The position numbers were made by a program, and so were the translations under genes. Source: Halomonas sp. ALS9 (GTDB taxonomy: Bacteria > Pseudomonadota > Gammaproteobacteria > Pseudomonadales > Halomonadaceae). From it: DNA of 64,000 nt. This document shows positions 28,063 through 37,332 of the stretch, in pieces; the first letter of the stretch is position 1, and every line of letters begins with the position of its first letter. The notes under the pieces are model-generated. The model searched no databases, was not told the origin of the DNA, and worked only from the letters and a program-made list of their open reading frames with translations. The stretch spans positions 496,001-560,000 of the forward strand of contig NZ_LXRG01000192.1 of assembly GCF_001651035.1 (NCBI RefSeq), given 5' to 3'.

Positions 28063-29898
28063 ATGGATGACACCAATGCCCGCATCACTGGTCTTAAAGA
28101 CGAGGATGCTAGGCTTAACGAACTACGTTCGCTCGACATCCTGGACACCCCGCACGAAGAGCATTTTGATCGTTACACACGCTTAGTTGCTCAGGTCTTC
28201 AATACTCCTATCGCCCTTATTTCACTCATCGATGAAAGTCGCCAGTGGCTAAAATCGTCGGTTGGCATGGAGGAGCGTGAAGTTCCCCGCGAATTTTCCT
28301 TTTGCGTACATGCCTTGGAACATGGCTACCTCGAAGTATCTGATACCTTGCAAAACGATTTTTTTCGCCATCATAGAGCAGTGGTCTCACACCCCTATAT
28401 TCGATTCTATGCTGGCGTTGTCTTGCATGGCCCTGGTGGGCAAGCCATTGGCACCCTGTGTATCAGTGACGCCCAGCCGCGTGCGTTAACTGAAGTTGAA
28501 CGTGCCTGGCTGATCGCTTTTGGCAACATCGTCGAAGAACAGATTCAGCTTAAAACACAGCTGTTCAACATGCGTCACCAAGCGAGCCGTATTAATCAAC
28601 GCGACGCCCGTACAGGCCTACCCGATGAAACCCTGCTAGGGGAGACCCTGGATAATTTGCTTCATCTGGCACAAACGGAGTCTTACAACCTGGTGGTACT
28701 GCACCTTCGCCTGAACAACCTCGACGAAATCAGCCGTCTTTATGGGCGCGAAAACCGTAATGCCATCCTTAAAGCCTTAGCTGATCGCCTAACTGCCCCG
28801 GACACCGGCATACTGGCCGTGGGTACGATGGATATTGATCGTTTCGGCGCAGTGGTCTCTATCTATTCATTGCGTGACATCTTCAGCGTTATTAAACCCA
28901 TCCTCAGCAAACTAAGTGCCGCCATTGACCTCAATGGTCATACAATACGACCCAGCATTGATGTGGGTATTAGCGTCTCCCCGGATGACGGCATAAGCCC
29001 AGACGATTTGCTTGAAAGAGCTCGAACAGCGCTTAAAGGGCCCAAAAGCTTCGAAAGTATCTATATTTTCACCCACCGTACCGAAGAGAGTGCGTTACGT
29101 CGGCACAATATTGAGCAACGCCTAGAATCAGCGATGCTGTGTAGCAGGCTAGAGCAGTATTATCAGCCGCTGGTATTCGCAGATGGCAGCGGCGTGATCG
29201 GATTTGAGGCACTGGCCCGCTGGCAAGATAAAAAGCTGGGTACCGTGAGCCCTGGCGAGTTTGTGCCCATTGCAGAAAAAAATGCCCGGCTGTCTCGGTT
29301 ACTGACAGACTGGTCATTAGGGTGCGTTTGCGAAAAAGCTCACCATTGGCCCATCAAACCCAGCGATCCCCCGCTGAAATTGAGTGTTAATATTCCTGCC
29401 AATCAGTTTTATCAGCGCAACTTTGTCGAGCACATTCTGCAAACGCTGGAAGAGAACGACTTAGCGCCACAACGCCTCACTTTAGAGCTTACCGAGGAGA
29501 GCCTGCTAACCGATATCGACAGCGCCATTTTAACCATGCGCAAGCTACGCGACAGCGGTATTTCCTTGGCGCTAGATGACTTCGGTACCGGATACTCTTC
29601 CCTAAACTACCTCAAACGCTTGCCTGTTGACGTACTCAAAATCGACAAAAGCTTTATTGATGATCTTCCCCATGACACCAAAGCAGTCAACCTTGTCAGC
29701 GGTATTATCCGCATCGCCCATGGTATGGGCTTAGAGGTGGTTGCCGAGGGCGTTGAGCACGCAGCACAACAAAAATTATTGCACGAGCTTGGCTGCGATG
29801 TGCTGCAAGGCTATTTGTTCAGTCGGCCAGTTGATGCCAACCAAGCATTGGCTTTTCTAAAGAAATGGCCCCCACTCTCCCAACCGGCCGCCATCTAA
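28063..29898 (+). CDS. GAF - degenerate GGDEF - EAL protein (c-di-GMP phosphodiesterase)
   Basis: A 611-residue signalling protein. An N-terminal GAF domain (about residues 20-165) is followed by a GGDEF-like domain (185-335) whose active-site motif is degraded to MDIDRF at 256-261. An EAL domain (350-605) follows with catalytic residues intact: FEALARW at 381-387, ELTEES, DDFGTGYSSL at 505-514, KIDKSFI and EGVEH. It should therefore degrade c-di-GMP under GAF control. Its stop codon is directly followed by the ATG of the next gene. Confidence 0.92.
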   Translation: MDDTNARITGLKDEDARLNELRSLDILDTPHEEHFDRYTRLVAQVFNTPIALISLIDESRQWLKSSVGMEEREVPREFSFCVHALEHGYLEVSDTLQNDFFRHHRAVVSHPYIRFYAGVVLHGPGGQAIGTLCISDAQPRALTEVERAWLIAFGNIVEEQIQLKTQLFNMRHQASRINQRDARTGLPDETLLGETLDNLLHLAQTESYNLVVLHLRLNNLDEISRLYGRENRNAILKALADRLTAPDTGILAVGTMDIDRFGAVVSIYSLRDIFSVIKPILSKLSAAIDLNGHTIRPSIDVGISVSPDDGISPDDLLERARTALKGPKSFESIYIFTHRTEESALRRHNIEQRLESAMLCSRLEQYYQPLVFADGSGVIGFEALARWQDKKLGTVSPGEFVPIAEKNARLSRLLTDWSLGCVCEKAHHWPIKPSDPPLKLSVNIPANQFYQRNFVEHILQTLEENDLAPQRLTLELTEESLLTDIDSAILTMRKLRDSGISLALDDFGTGYSSLNYLKRLPVDVLKIDKSFIDDLPHDTKAVNLVSGIIRIAHGMGLEVVAEGVEHAAQQKLLHELGCDVLQGYLFSRPVDANQALAFLKKWPPLSQPAAI

Positions 29899-30867
29899 AT
29901 GGCTTCGAGGCATCCCATACTACTCATAAGCAATAACTCCTCAGCCTTCCAGTTCGCCCTGCCTTCAACCCGAGCCCAGTGGCAGGCCCATGCGCGTATG
30001 CTACAAAAACTGCACAGGGTCGCTGGCTTAGGTTATTGGCAGATGTCGCTAACGACAGGCGAGGTGTATTGGTCGAGCGTGGTTTATGAGTTCTTTGGCG
30101 TCGAGCCCAGTAGTTTCATCCCTGGGCAAGAAGCCTTCATGGCAATGGTTTACCCATCTGACCGGGAAAAAGTCGCTAAAGCGCTGCATGCAATGCTGGA
30201 AACGGGCCTTAATGACATTACATACCGGATCGTCCGACCAAACGGCAGCATTCGCTGGCTACACGAAATGGCCGATAATACGTCTCCCGATAACCCACAC
30301 ATTATTTTCGGCACCATGCATGACATCACTGCACAAAAAGCGCTTGAGGAGAAACTAAGAAAGCAGGCCATTACCGATGATCTGACAGGCGTATTTAACC
30401 GACGCTATTTCATGAAACGCCTTCGGCAAGCATTTTCGCACTTTCGGCGCAGTGGACAGAATGCGGCGGTTCTACTCTTTGATGTTGATTACTTCAAAAC
30501 AGTCAACGATACCTATGGGCACGCCACCGGCGATCTTGTATTGCAGCAGCTCTGCAGCTTATTCAAAGAGCGATTTAGAGTAACCGATGTGGTCGGACGC
30601 TTGGGCGGCGAAGAGTTTGCCGTACTGCTGTTCGAGGTTTCATCCGAAGATGCGATGGCAATCGCGGAGGATATTAGGCAAATGCTCGCCGCCAAAGCAC
30701 TCACCACAAAGTCGGGCAGCACCTGCCATATATCGGTTACCTGCGGCGTGGCCCGCTTCGCAGAGGACGACCCAACGGAAGAAAGCATCCTCCACCGTGC
30801 GGACAGATCCCTTTATCTGGGCAAACACCACGGACGCGATCAGGTGGTAGGTGATGGGGATCATTGA
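29899..30867 (+). CDS. PAS - GGDEF diguanylate cyclase
   Basis: A 322-residue cytoplasmic sensor: a PAS fold near residues 40-150 ending in the FGTMHDITAQKALEEKL linker, then a GGDEF domain (155-320). The active site is GGEEF (236-240), and the inhibitory I-site RVTD lies exactly five residues upstream (227-230), so synthesis with product feedback is expected. The gene begins immediately after the stop codon of the phosphodiesterase gene, implying co-expression of opposing activities. Confidence 0.92.
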   Translation: MASRHPILLISNNSSAFQFALPSTRAQWQAHARMLQKLHRVAGLGYWQMSLTTGEVYWSSVVYEFFGVEPSSFIPGQEAFMAMVYPSDREKVAKALHAMLETGLNDITYRIVRPNGSIRWLHEMADNTSPDNPHIIFGTMHDITAQKALEEKLRKQAITDDLTGVFNRRYFMKRLRQAFSHFRRSGQNAAVLLFDVDYFKTVNDTYGHATGDLVLQQLCSLFKERFRVTDVVGRLGGEEFAVLLFEVSSEDAMAIAEDIRQMLAAKALTTKSGSTCHISVTCGVARFAEDDPTEESILHRADRSLYLGKHHGRDQVVGDGDH

Positions 30868-30951
30868 GGGTTGCAATTGTTATTGCTCTGCTTATCGCTG
30901 GAATGCGAGCAACCGTACTATGTCGTATCGCGATCAATGTCGTATCACACT

Positions 30952-31665
30952 TTATGTATACTGGCCTCGTAGGCTGCTCTCATGGTTAGCTTTATAACTA
31001 AACAACTTTTTAAGCTGATAAAGATCATGCATATACATATCAAGTTTAGAAATAACGTACGACAGGAATATTAATGCATAGATAACCAGCATCACTATCA
31101 ATGGCTCATTAAGCCAAGCCAGCCAAGGCGTCGACACTGGGTAACCCAGCGTATAAACACTCATGGCAGCCAATAGCTGAACCAAGAAACAGTTCAAAAT
31201 AACCAGTGTAATCAACGCTGCGCGTATATCGACACGTGGCAGCGTTGTTTTCCAAAACGGCAAGTGGCGCACTTTTACGCTGCTTTTATTCGCACTGCTT
31301 TTATTCACACTGCTTTTAGCCACACAGCCTTCGCCGTTAAAACGCAACCGCGCTTTGCGGCGCAATAAGGGGATCGCATAGGCGCCTTTTTCCTCTTCAG
31401 CAAACGCCTTCAGCGCGATATCCCGATCGAGATTAGGGCCCAAGGCATCGACTGCCGATTGATCAAAATCTGACCGGGCATGGGTTTGCGTGGCGATTTT
31501 GGCTTGGTCAGAAAGCACTTTTAAGTGGCTTTTATCAGCCTTCGACAACTTTTTATCGTTGCCGACGTTGATGTTGTAATGAATTTCATACACCTGATAT
31601 AAAGCAGCGGTCACGCCCACAAAAATCATAAAAAAGACAATATATATCAGCATATTAACAGACAC
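30952..31665 (-). CDS. Unknown membrane protein, copy 2 of a duplicated gene
   Basis: A 237-residue paralogue of the gene at 25422-26105. The N-terminal membrane helix, the charged middle and the first C-terminal helix are almost identical. The last 50 residues differ and end in a longer hydrophilic tail (YKANHESSLRGQY). A small repeat in the linker (NKSSANKSS) is one unit more regular than in copy 1. Function unknown; the divergent tail hints at different partners. Confidence 0.75.
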   Translation of the reverse strand: MSVNMLIYIVFFMIFVGVTAALYQVYEIHYNINVGNDKKLSKADKSHLKVLSDQAKIATQTHARSDFDQSAVDALGPNLDRDIALKAFAEEEKGAYAIPLLRRKARLRFNGEGCVAKSSVNKSSANKSSVKVRHLPFWKTTLPRVDIRAALITLVILNCFLVQLLAAMSVYTLGYPVSTPWLAWLNEPLIVMLVIYALIFLSYVISKLDMYMHDLYQLKKLFSYKANHESSLRGQYT

Positions 31666-31800
31666 CTCCTAAACGAAAACTCACCTAGTTAGGTGAAAAC
31701 AACTTCATTAGCCTTCAAACTAACTTGCTGACTATGCCTGTATACCGCTTATCTGTACAGGCTCAGAGAGCTGCAAAAAAGGCGGATCAGATTGCAACCC
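31100..31800. repeat. Long direct repeat, right copy
   Basis: Partner of 25540-26240 in the same orientation. Homologous recombination between the copies would excise about 5.5 kb carrying both response regulators and the c-di-GMP gene pair. Confidence 0.8.
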
Positions 31801-31829
31801 TACAATCAGTCATATCTAACGTATAGTGA

Positions 31830-33278
31830 CTACTCCCCCGCAGGCCCCAGAAAGCGTGTTTCACTGACGCTCACTATCGAGGGGTCGTCTAATGCAACGA
31901 AGCGCAGTTCAATGGTATGGCTGGGCCGTGACAGATCACCAGCATCGGCGGTGAAGGCTAGACGTAGGCTGCGTGTCTCGTTAGCCGCCACTTCTAACGT
32001 ATCCATCCCCTGCAGACGAAGTCCTGGCAAGCCCGTTGCCGATAACGCGTAGCGATGGGTCTGATCATCCTGGTTGCGTAACGTTACGTTGTAATAATTG
32101 ATGATGCGGCCCTCTGCCGTGCTTTCAAATAGCGTTTGGCGGTTGCGCACAACATCGACATCGATGGGCACACGAGAATTCAAGAAACCGACTAACAGCA
32201 CCACCATAGCGAGTAACGCCGCCGTATAAGCCAACAGCTGAGGGCGCCAAAAGCGGGTCGTTTTACCCTTCAGCGCGCGTTCGGTGGTGTACCGAATCAG
32301 GCCAAGCGGTTTATCAATCCGAGCCATCACGCTATCGCAGGCATCGATACACGCCGCGCAGCCAATGCACTCGTACTGCAGCCCGTCACGAATATCGATC
32401 CCGGTGGGACAGACCTGAACGCATAGCTCGCAGTCGATGCAGTCGCCAGCGCGAGTAGCCTCAACGCCCTTCTGAGAGTGATTTCGGCGCGGCTCACCGC
32501 GGGCGGCATCGTAGGAAACAATCAGCGTATCGGCGTCGAACATCGCCGACTGAAAGCGCGCATAGGGGCACATATGCAGGCACACCTGATGGCGAAGCCA
32601 ACCGGCATTCAAGTAGGTAAACAGGGTAAAAAAACCAATCCAGAACAGCGCCAGGGGGTGCGCACCCAAGGTGAACGTATCCACCACTAACGTTCTAATG
32701 GGCGTGAAGTAGCCGACAAACGCTATCCCCGTTGCCAAAGCAATCAGCAGCCAAGCCGTATGTTTAGCCGTCTTTCGCCAAAGCGTATCAATGTTATTAG
32801 GTGCTTTATCACGTCGAATGCGACGGTGCCGAGGCCCTTCCAGGCGATGCTCAAACCAGATAAACAGAAACGTCCACACGCTTTGCGGGCAGCTGTAGCC
32901 ACACCACACGCGCCCAGCCACCACCGTGATCAAAAACAGACCAAAGGCGCAGAGCACCAGAATCCAGGTGAGTAAGATAAAGTCTTGGGGATAAAACGTC
33001 GCCGCAAACAGATGGAACTCCTGGGCAGAGAGGTCAAACCACACCAGCGGTCGGTCGCCCCAATTGATCCACGGCAAACCGAAATACAGCGCCATCAGCA
33101 GCCAGTTTGAGTGGTGCCGAATACGCTGAAAAAAACCACCTATTTCTCGCACATAAATATGCCCCAGCTTAGGAGACTGAGAGCTAGGAGACTGATAATT
33201 GGGAGACTTAGACGGAGGCGTATGGTGTTCAACCGCCGCCTCGGTGGTCAGGTCTTGCAGTGGAATGCGTTGCGTCAT
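31830..33278 (-). CDS. ccoG: Cytochrome cbb3 oxidase accessory protein CcoG (FixG/RdxA)
   Basis: Membrane ferredoxin of 482 residues that reduces copper for cbb3 oxidase assembly in characterised homologues. It has the N-terminal hydrophobic helices with the CGYSCPQ motif, two 4Fe-4S ferredoxin motifs (CIDCELCVQVCP and CIGCAACIDACD), and a C-terminal Ig-like periplasmic domain (about residues 365-482). The start is ATG (MTQRI); a TTG four codons upstream is a weaker option. No ccoNOQP genes are adjacent. Confidence 0.94.
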   Translation of the reverse strand: MTQRIPLQDLTTEAAVEHHTPPSKSPNYQSPSSQSPKLGHIYVREIGGFFQRIRHHSNWLLMALYFGLPWINWGDRPLVWFDLSAQEFHLFAATFYPQDFILLTWILVLCAFGLFLITVVAGRVWCGYSCPQSVWTFLFIWFEHRLEGPRHRRIRRDKAPNNIDTLWRKTAKHTAWLLIALATGIAFVGYFTPIRTLVVDTFTLGAHPLALFWIGFFTLFTYLNAGWLRHQVCLHMCPYARFQSAMFDADTLIVSYDAARGEPRRNHSQKGVEATRAGDCIDCELCVQVCPTGIDIRDGLQYECIGCAACIDACDSVMARIDKPLGLIRYTTERALKGKTTRFWRPQLLAYTAALLAMVVLLVGFLNSRVPIDVDVVRNRQTLFESTAEGRIINYYNVTLRNQDDQTHRYALSATGLPGLRLQGMDTLEVAANETRSLRLAFTADAGDLSRPSHTIELRFVALDDPSIVSVSETRFLGPAGE

Positions 33279-33561
33279 ACCGATATCCAAAAAAGAGGGA
33301 ATGGAGGTTTATGCGGTCGAGGGGCGTCGCGGGGTAGATGATTAAGCATTTGTTAGCAGGCGCGACTTTTAAGTTAGCCGCTACTATGCCCATACAGAGA
33401 TGACACAAACAGACGCAGTTTTAGAGAAATAAAGCGTATCAGTTAGTACCAGCGCACCCACACCACTGCTTTCTGATATGCTGTTTATTACTATATTTGA
33501 GCCTGTTTTACGCTTCTCACATGAGACACAGTGGTATTTTCTATAAGCAGAGAGCCGCGCT

Positions 33562-35034
33562 GTGCCAGCTAACACTGTGATCGAGTATTCGGGCGTTCTA
33601 CTCAATGCACCGACGGTTTACCCCATGAAACGCTACGAACAGTTTGCCGATGAGATAGCCACGCTGATTCGCCAGGGCGTGCTTGGCCCTGGGGAACGCA
33701 TTCCTTCGGTACGCCAGGCCAGCCGTCATCACGGCATCAGCCCTTCTACAGTATTTCAGGCTTACTACTTGTTGGAAAACCAGGGGCTTATCACCGCTCG
33801 GGCACGCTCAGGCTATTTTGTCCGCGAGCACGCTCGGCGCTTGCTGGACGAACCGCGCGTGACACTGCAGCCCACTGACCCGGCGGAGGTAGAAGTCAGC
33901 GAGTTGGTGTTCTCGGTGCTGGGCTCGCTGCAGGATGACCGAACAGTGCCCTTCGGGTCGGCTTTCCCCAGCCCCGAGCTGTTTCCGCTTTCTCGCTTGG
34001 CCACTAGCATGACACGTGGGTTGCGCGAGCTTTCGCCCCAGCAAGTGGTGGCTGATATGACCACCGGGCACACCGATCTGTGCCGACAGATTGCCCTGCG
34101 TTACATGCTGGGTGGCATTCAACTGCCGATGGGAGAGCTGGTGATTACCAATGGCGCAATGGAGGGGCTTAATCTAGCCCTGCAGTGTGTGACTCAGCCG
34201 GGCGACCTGGTAGCGATAGAGTCCCCAGCGTTTTATGCCAGCCTGCAAGTGTTGGAGCGGTTGAAACTACGCGCGGTGGAGATTCCGGTTCACCCACGGG
34301 AGGGGATCGACCTAGAGGTGCTGGCAGAGCGGCTGGAGACGCTGCCGATCAAAGCCTGCTGGTTTATGAGCCACCTGCAAAACCCAGTCGGCGCCAGTAT
34401 GAGTAAAGAGCGCAAGCAAGCCCTTTATCAGCTGTTGAAACAGCACCAGGTACCCATGCTAGAAGATGACGTATATGCCGAGTTGTATTTTGGCAGTGCG
34501 CCACCTGCACCGGTCAAAGCCTTTGATGATGAGGGCTTGGTCATTCACTGCAGCTCTTTCTCAAAGTGCTTGGCGCCTGGCTACCGGGTTGGCTGGGTGG
34601 CGGGCGGCCGCTATGCACAGGCCATCTCGCGGCTGAAACTGATGACCACCATCTCGCCCTCCGTGCCCGCCCAAGCAGCCATTGCCGACTACTTGCAGCA
34701 TGGCGGTTATGACCGCCATCTGCGCAAGCTCCGCCATGCTCTGGAAGCCCAACAAGGCAGCATGCTGGCAGCGGCGGATCGCTACTTTCCTGCCCATACC
34801 CGCATCACCCGCCCGGCAGGCGGCTACTTTTTATGGGTGGAGTTTCCCGAGCAAGTGGATTCGCTGCGGCTATTTAATACCGCGCTCGAACATGGCGTAA
34901 GCATCGCGCCAGGCCCGATTTTTTCAGCGACCCAGCAGTTTCGCCACTGCGTACGGCTAAGCTATGGCCACCCCTGGACACAACGCAGCGAACGCGGCAT
35001 GGAAACCTTGGGCAGGTTATTAACGCTGTTCTGA
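33562..35034 (+). CDS. MocR-type regulator (GntR DNA-binding plus aminotransferase domain)
   Basis: A 490-residue PLP-dependent transcription factor. A GntR winged helix (about residues 25-92, RIPSVRQASRHHGISPSTVFQAYYLL) is joined to a fold-type-I aminotransferase domain with the PLP lysine in SSFSKCLAPGYRVGW and the DDVYAELYF motif. A GTG start is used here; an in-frame ATG (MKRYEQ) 21 codons downstream, right at the domain boundary, may be the true start. It is divergent from ccoG and probably controls an amino-acid or vitamin B6 gene outside the visible neighbourhood. Confidence 0.9.
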   Translation: MPANTVIEYSGVLLNAPTVYPMKRYEQFADEIATLIRQGVLGPGERIPSVRQASRHHGISPSTVFQAYYLLENQGLITARARSGYFVREHARRLLDEPRVTLQPTDPAEVEVSELVFSVLGSLQDDRTVPFGSAFPSPELFPLSRLATSMTRGLRELSPQQVVADMTTGHTDLCRQIALRYMLGGIQLPMGELVITNGAMEGLNLALQCVTQPGDLVAIESPAFYASLQVLERLKLRAVEIPVHPREGIDLEVLAERLETLPIKACWFMSHLQNPVGASMSKERKQALYQLLKQHQVPMLEDDVYAELYFGSAPPAPVKAFDDEGLVIHCSSFSKCLAPGYRVGWVAGGRYAQAISRLKLMTTISPSVPAQAAIADYLQHGGYDRHLRKLRHALEAQQGSMLAAADRYFPAHTRITRPAGGYFLWVEFPEQVDSLRLFNTALEHGVSIAPGPIFSATQQFRHCVRLSYGHPWTQRSERGMETLGRLLTLF

Positions 35035-35164
35035 CTATTTTTTCAGACTAATTTATCTTTCCAGACCAGTATTGAGCCGCTGCTAGTCATACTCTCAACT
35101 TGTACTTGCAGCGCTAGCATCAGCAAAACTGATCCTTTTTTTTTAATAAATAGCTGACTCTGCT
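35035..35164. other. Intergenic region after the MocR gene
   Basis: AT-rich with a run of nine T (35136-35144). It shares an imperfect match with sequence upstream of cydA (ACTGATC, T run, then CTG-x-TATGAAA). No other structure seen. Confidence 0.4.
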
Positions 35165-35329
35165 ATGAAAGCCACGGAACTGTATCTCAGTCTCTTCACA
35201 CTCACTTGCATTTACGCAGCCTCAGTTTTATTAACATCAATATTTACTGCACAAGCCTATCCTGATATTTTGAATGACAATCAGTCCAATTTAGACGGAC
35301 TGAGTCTATTGAAGCTGGCAAGCAGTTAA
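35165..35329 (+). CDS. Possible small exported protein (54 residues)
   Basis: A short open frame starting ATG AAA with a hydrophobic N-terminus (LYLSLFTLTCIYAASVLL) and an FTAQA sequence fitting signal-peptidase cleavage, leaving a polar mature peptide of about 24 residues. No convincing ribosome site is visible. It lies just before the PAAR gene, and its 3' end forms one arm of a hairpin. Function unknown; it may be a chance frame. Confidence 0.3.
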   Translation: MKATELYLSLFTLTCIYAASVLLTSIFTAQAYPDILNDNQSNLDGLSLLKLASS

Positions 35330-35342
35330 GCCAGCTTCCTTC
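35311..35342 (+). terminator. Hairpin upstream of the PAAR gene
   Basis: A 9-bp perfect stem (35311-35319 with 35330-35338) followed by a weak pyrimidine run. A second inverted repeat (35281-35287 with 35297-35303) lies just before it. Possible terminator of the small ORF, immediately before the PAAR gene start. Confidence 0.4.
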
Positions 35343-35343
35343 T

Positions 35344-35871
35344 ATGGGTTTAATTAGGACGATTATACCGCCATGGAACAAGCAAAACTGGCGGCTAGTG
35401 ATTGAAAAGCAGGTTGCCTGCCCCTGTAACGGAGGCCCTCACCGTATTGTTAGTGCGGCCTCCACCACCTTTGTTGACGGCTTACCCGTCGCCCGCGTTG
35501 GTGACCGCAGCTCCTGTGGTGCCAGTATCGTCACCGGCCTTGACTGGTACCCCATTGAAGGTGCTGCTGCAGCTATTCACGGCAGCAAAACCTCCTGCGG
35601 TGGGGTCGTTATTGCGGCCTCCACAGCAATCACCGGCCAGCCAAGGGGCGGCGCAATCGCTTCATCACCTCCTGCCATTCAACCGCCGCGCTACAACCGT
35701 CGCGTTGTGTTTCGCGACGAATACGGTGCTCCTCTTGCTCACGAAACCTATCGCCTTGTGCTAGAAGGTGGCGAGACCAAAGAGGGACAGACCAACGCCG
35801 AAGGTGAAGCTGAACTTATGGATTCAGACCTTGCCGCCAAAGTGGTCGATATACTGATTAGGAGCAACTGA
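35344..35871 (+). CDS. PAAR-domain protein
   Basis: A 175-residue protein whose first ~100 residues form a PAAR domain (ASTTFVDGLPVARVGDRSSC ... HGSKTSCGGVVIAASTAI), the conical tip that sharpens the VgrG spike of type VI secretion systems and carries effectors. After a Pro-rich linker, residues 115-175 look like a small beta-sandwich extension (VVFRDEYGAPLAHETYRLVL). It ends 1 bp before the toxin gene, with which it presumably travels as a loading platform. No vgrG or T6SS core gene is in the window. Confidence 0.88.
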   Translation: MGLIRTIIPPWNKQNWRLVIEKQVACPCNGGPHRIVSAASTTFVDGLPVARVGDRSSCGASIVTGLDWYPIEGAAAAIHGSKTSCGGVVIAASTAITGQPRGGAIASSPPAIQPPRYNRRVVFRDEYGAPLAHETYRLVLEGGETKEGQTNAEGEAELMDSDLAAKVVDILIRSN

Positions 35872-35872
35872 A

Positions 35873-36685
35873 ATGGCCGAGTGGCAACGTATCGCACAAA
35901 CAGTCACCACCCCAGCCACGCTGGATGATCCTTTTATCGTCACTGTGCCTTGCTTACATAAAGACCAAGCACCTGAGATCGCTGAGTGGATTGTCGAGGA
36001 AATTCAGGTCAACGTAGAATCCGAAGACGGCCAGCGCATAAAACGACAGAATGCCTACAACGCTCAGGAGGCAATGGATCGCTGGCGACGGGAAGCCGAG
36101 TCGCTAAACAGTGCTCAGCGTCTTGCCCGAAATATGGCAAGGCCGAAGTTTATGCAAATCGAACGACATGCCCGCCGAGCGGCACTTGCTAGTTGGGCTT
36201 GGCTCACGATGCCTGGAGGCGTGTGGGATCATAAACAATACTTTGACCCAAGAGTGGATCCTGAAAGGGGAAGGCAGTTTGAAACATCAGGAGAAACGAC
36301 TAGACGACACCACCATAAGTACCAAGGCTACGAATATTTTTACGATATTTGGTCTAATATTCACTATGGCTACGTTGGCCGTTACATTGGCTTCTCTGAA
36401 GACGCTCTATTAGACGGCGCGGGTCTCGCGCAGTTCGCAAGCGATGTTGCAGAATTTAAAATGCCAGAAAACCGGAGCAACACTAACGGTGAGGGGTTTC
36501 GACGCTTTGACGATGATACCGACTACCTTTCGGTTCGCTTAGGTATATCAATGTTTGAACGTTTTACCCCGCAACAGCTAACAGGCCCCCTGCTGATGAA
36601 TGAGATTACTCAGGTAGAGTACCCGGAGAAAGTGGGCTCCAAAATACCCCATACTTGCCAAGGCGTCAGAGAGCGAGAAGAATGA
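35873..36685 (+). CDS. Probable T6SS effector with polymorphic toxin type 44-like domain
   Basis: A 270-residue protein directly behind the PAAR gene. An N-terminal helical region (to about residue 115) is followed by a C-terminal domain with WLTMPGGVWDHKQYF and DIWSNIHYGYVGRYIGF, a pattern I recognise as Ntox44-like (predicted nuclease or peptidase-type polymorphic toxin). Family assignment is from memory of the motif. The stop codon overlaps the next ATG (ATGA), as is usual for effector-immunity pairs. Confidence 0.65.
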   Translation: MAEWQRIAQTVTTPATLDDPFIVTVPCLHKDQAPEIAEWIVEEIQVNVESEDGQRIKRQNAYNAQEAMDRWRREAESLNSAQRLARNMARPKFMQIERHARRAALASWAWLTMPGGVWDHKQYFDPRVDPERGRQFETSGETTRRHHHKYQGYEYFYDIWSNIHYGYVGRYIGFSEDALLDGAGLAQFASDVAEFKMPENRSNTNGEGFRRFDDDTDYLSVRLGISMFERFTPQQLTGPLLMNEITQVEYPEKVGSKIPHTCQGVREREE

Positions 36686-37284
36686 TTCCACTCTACCGTC
36701 GTAAGATGATAGTGCTACCACTAGTTATCATTATTAGCTTTCTCGTCTGGCTAAGTTACCTATGGGCGATTGAGAGCTACCGGCCCAGTTTTAAACAAAC
36801 ACAAGTCCTGACGGAGATTGCGGATAAAATCCAGATCATTATGCTACAAAATGATCTAGATTGGATTCAAATAAAAGATGGAAAAGTATGGCCAGAGTCA
36901 CTGCGTGGGAAATTTTTCAATACTCTTATTAAAGATATATCAAGTGCAAACAAAAAAATAGAACAGGCGCGTTTTTCATATTTGTGCCGAGACAAATGTT
37001 ATTTTACTGCATATTTTTACTTAAATCTACCAGATGAATTTGTTCTCGAACCATATCGATATTTTCAGTACAACCCTGATGGTCACTTAAAACACATAGT
37101 AGGCCAAAGGTATCAAACTAGCTCTCAACTCACTGAGCATCTGCAATTCAACCGACTCGGATGGGATGAAGAGTTTGTTCCATCCATCTCCGAAGCCCTT
37201 AAAGAAGACGTTGGAAACGTATATTTCTTTTGCGAGCCTTTAGAGCAAGAGCACTGGCATTTTTGTCGTGGCGAGTATGACTGA
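36682..37284 (+). CDS. Putative immunity protein, membrane-anchored
   Basis: A 200-residue protein with one N-terminal membrane helix (about residues 9-29) and a soluble remainder rich in aromatic and charged residues. The chosen ATG overlaps the toxin stop by 4 bp. The coding sequence is visibly more AT-rich than the surrounding genes, a common mark of recently acquired immunity genes. No family recognised. The anchor and the site of the protein (inner membrane, facing the periplasm) suggest it guards against an incoming effector there. Confidence 0.55.
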   Translation: MIPLYRRKMIVLPLVIIISFLVWLSYLWAIESYRPSFKQTQVLTEIADKIQIIMLQNDLDWIQIKDGKVWPESLRGKFFNTLIKDISSANKKIEQARFSYLCRDKCYFTAYFYLNLPDEFVLEPYRYFQYNPDGHLKHIVGQRYQTSSQLTEHLQFNRLGWDEEFVPSISEALKEDVGNVYFFCEPLEQEHWHFCRGEYD

Positions 37285-37332
37285 TAGTTATAAGCTTGCA
37301 CTATATCTTTCCTAAAAATCGGGGCAAGCGCG

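Noticed and set aside
33384..33605. 73-codon minus-strand frame between ccoG and the MocR gene
   Set aside because: It overlaps the start of the MocR gene, has no ribosome site and covers the expected divergent promoters.
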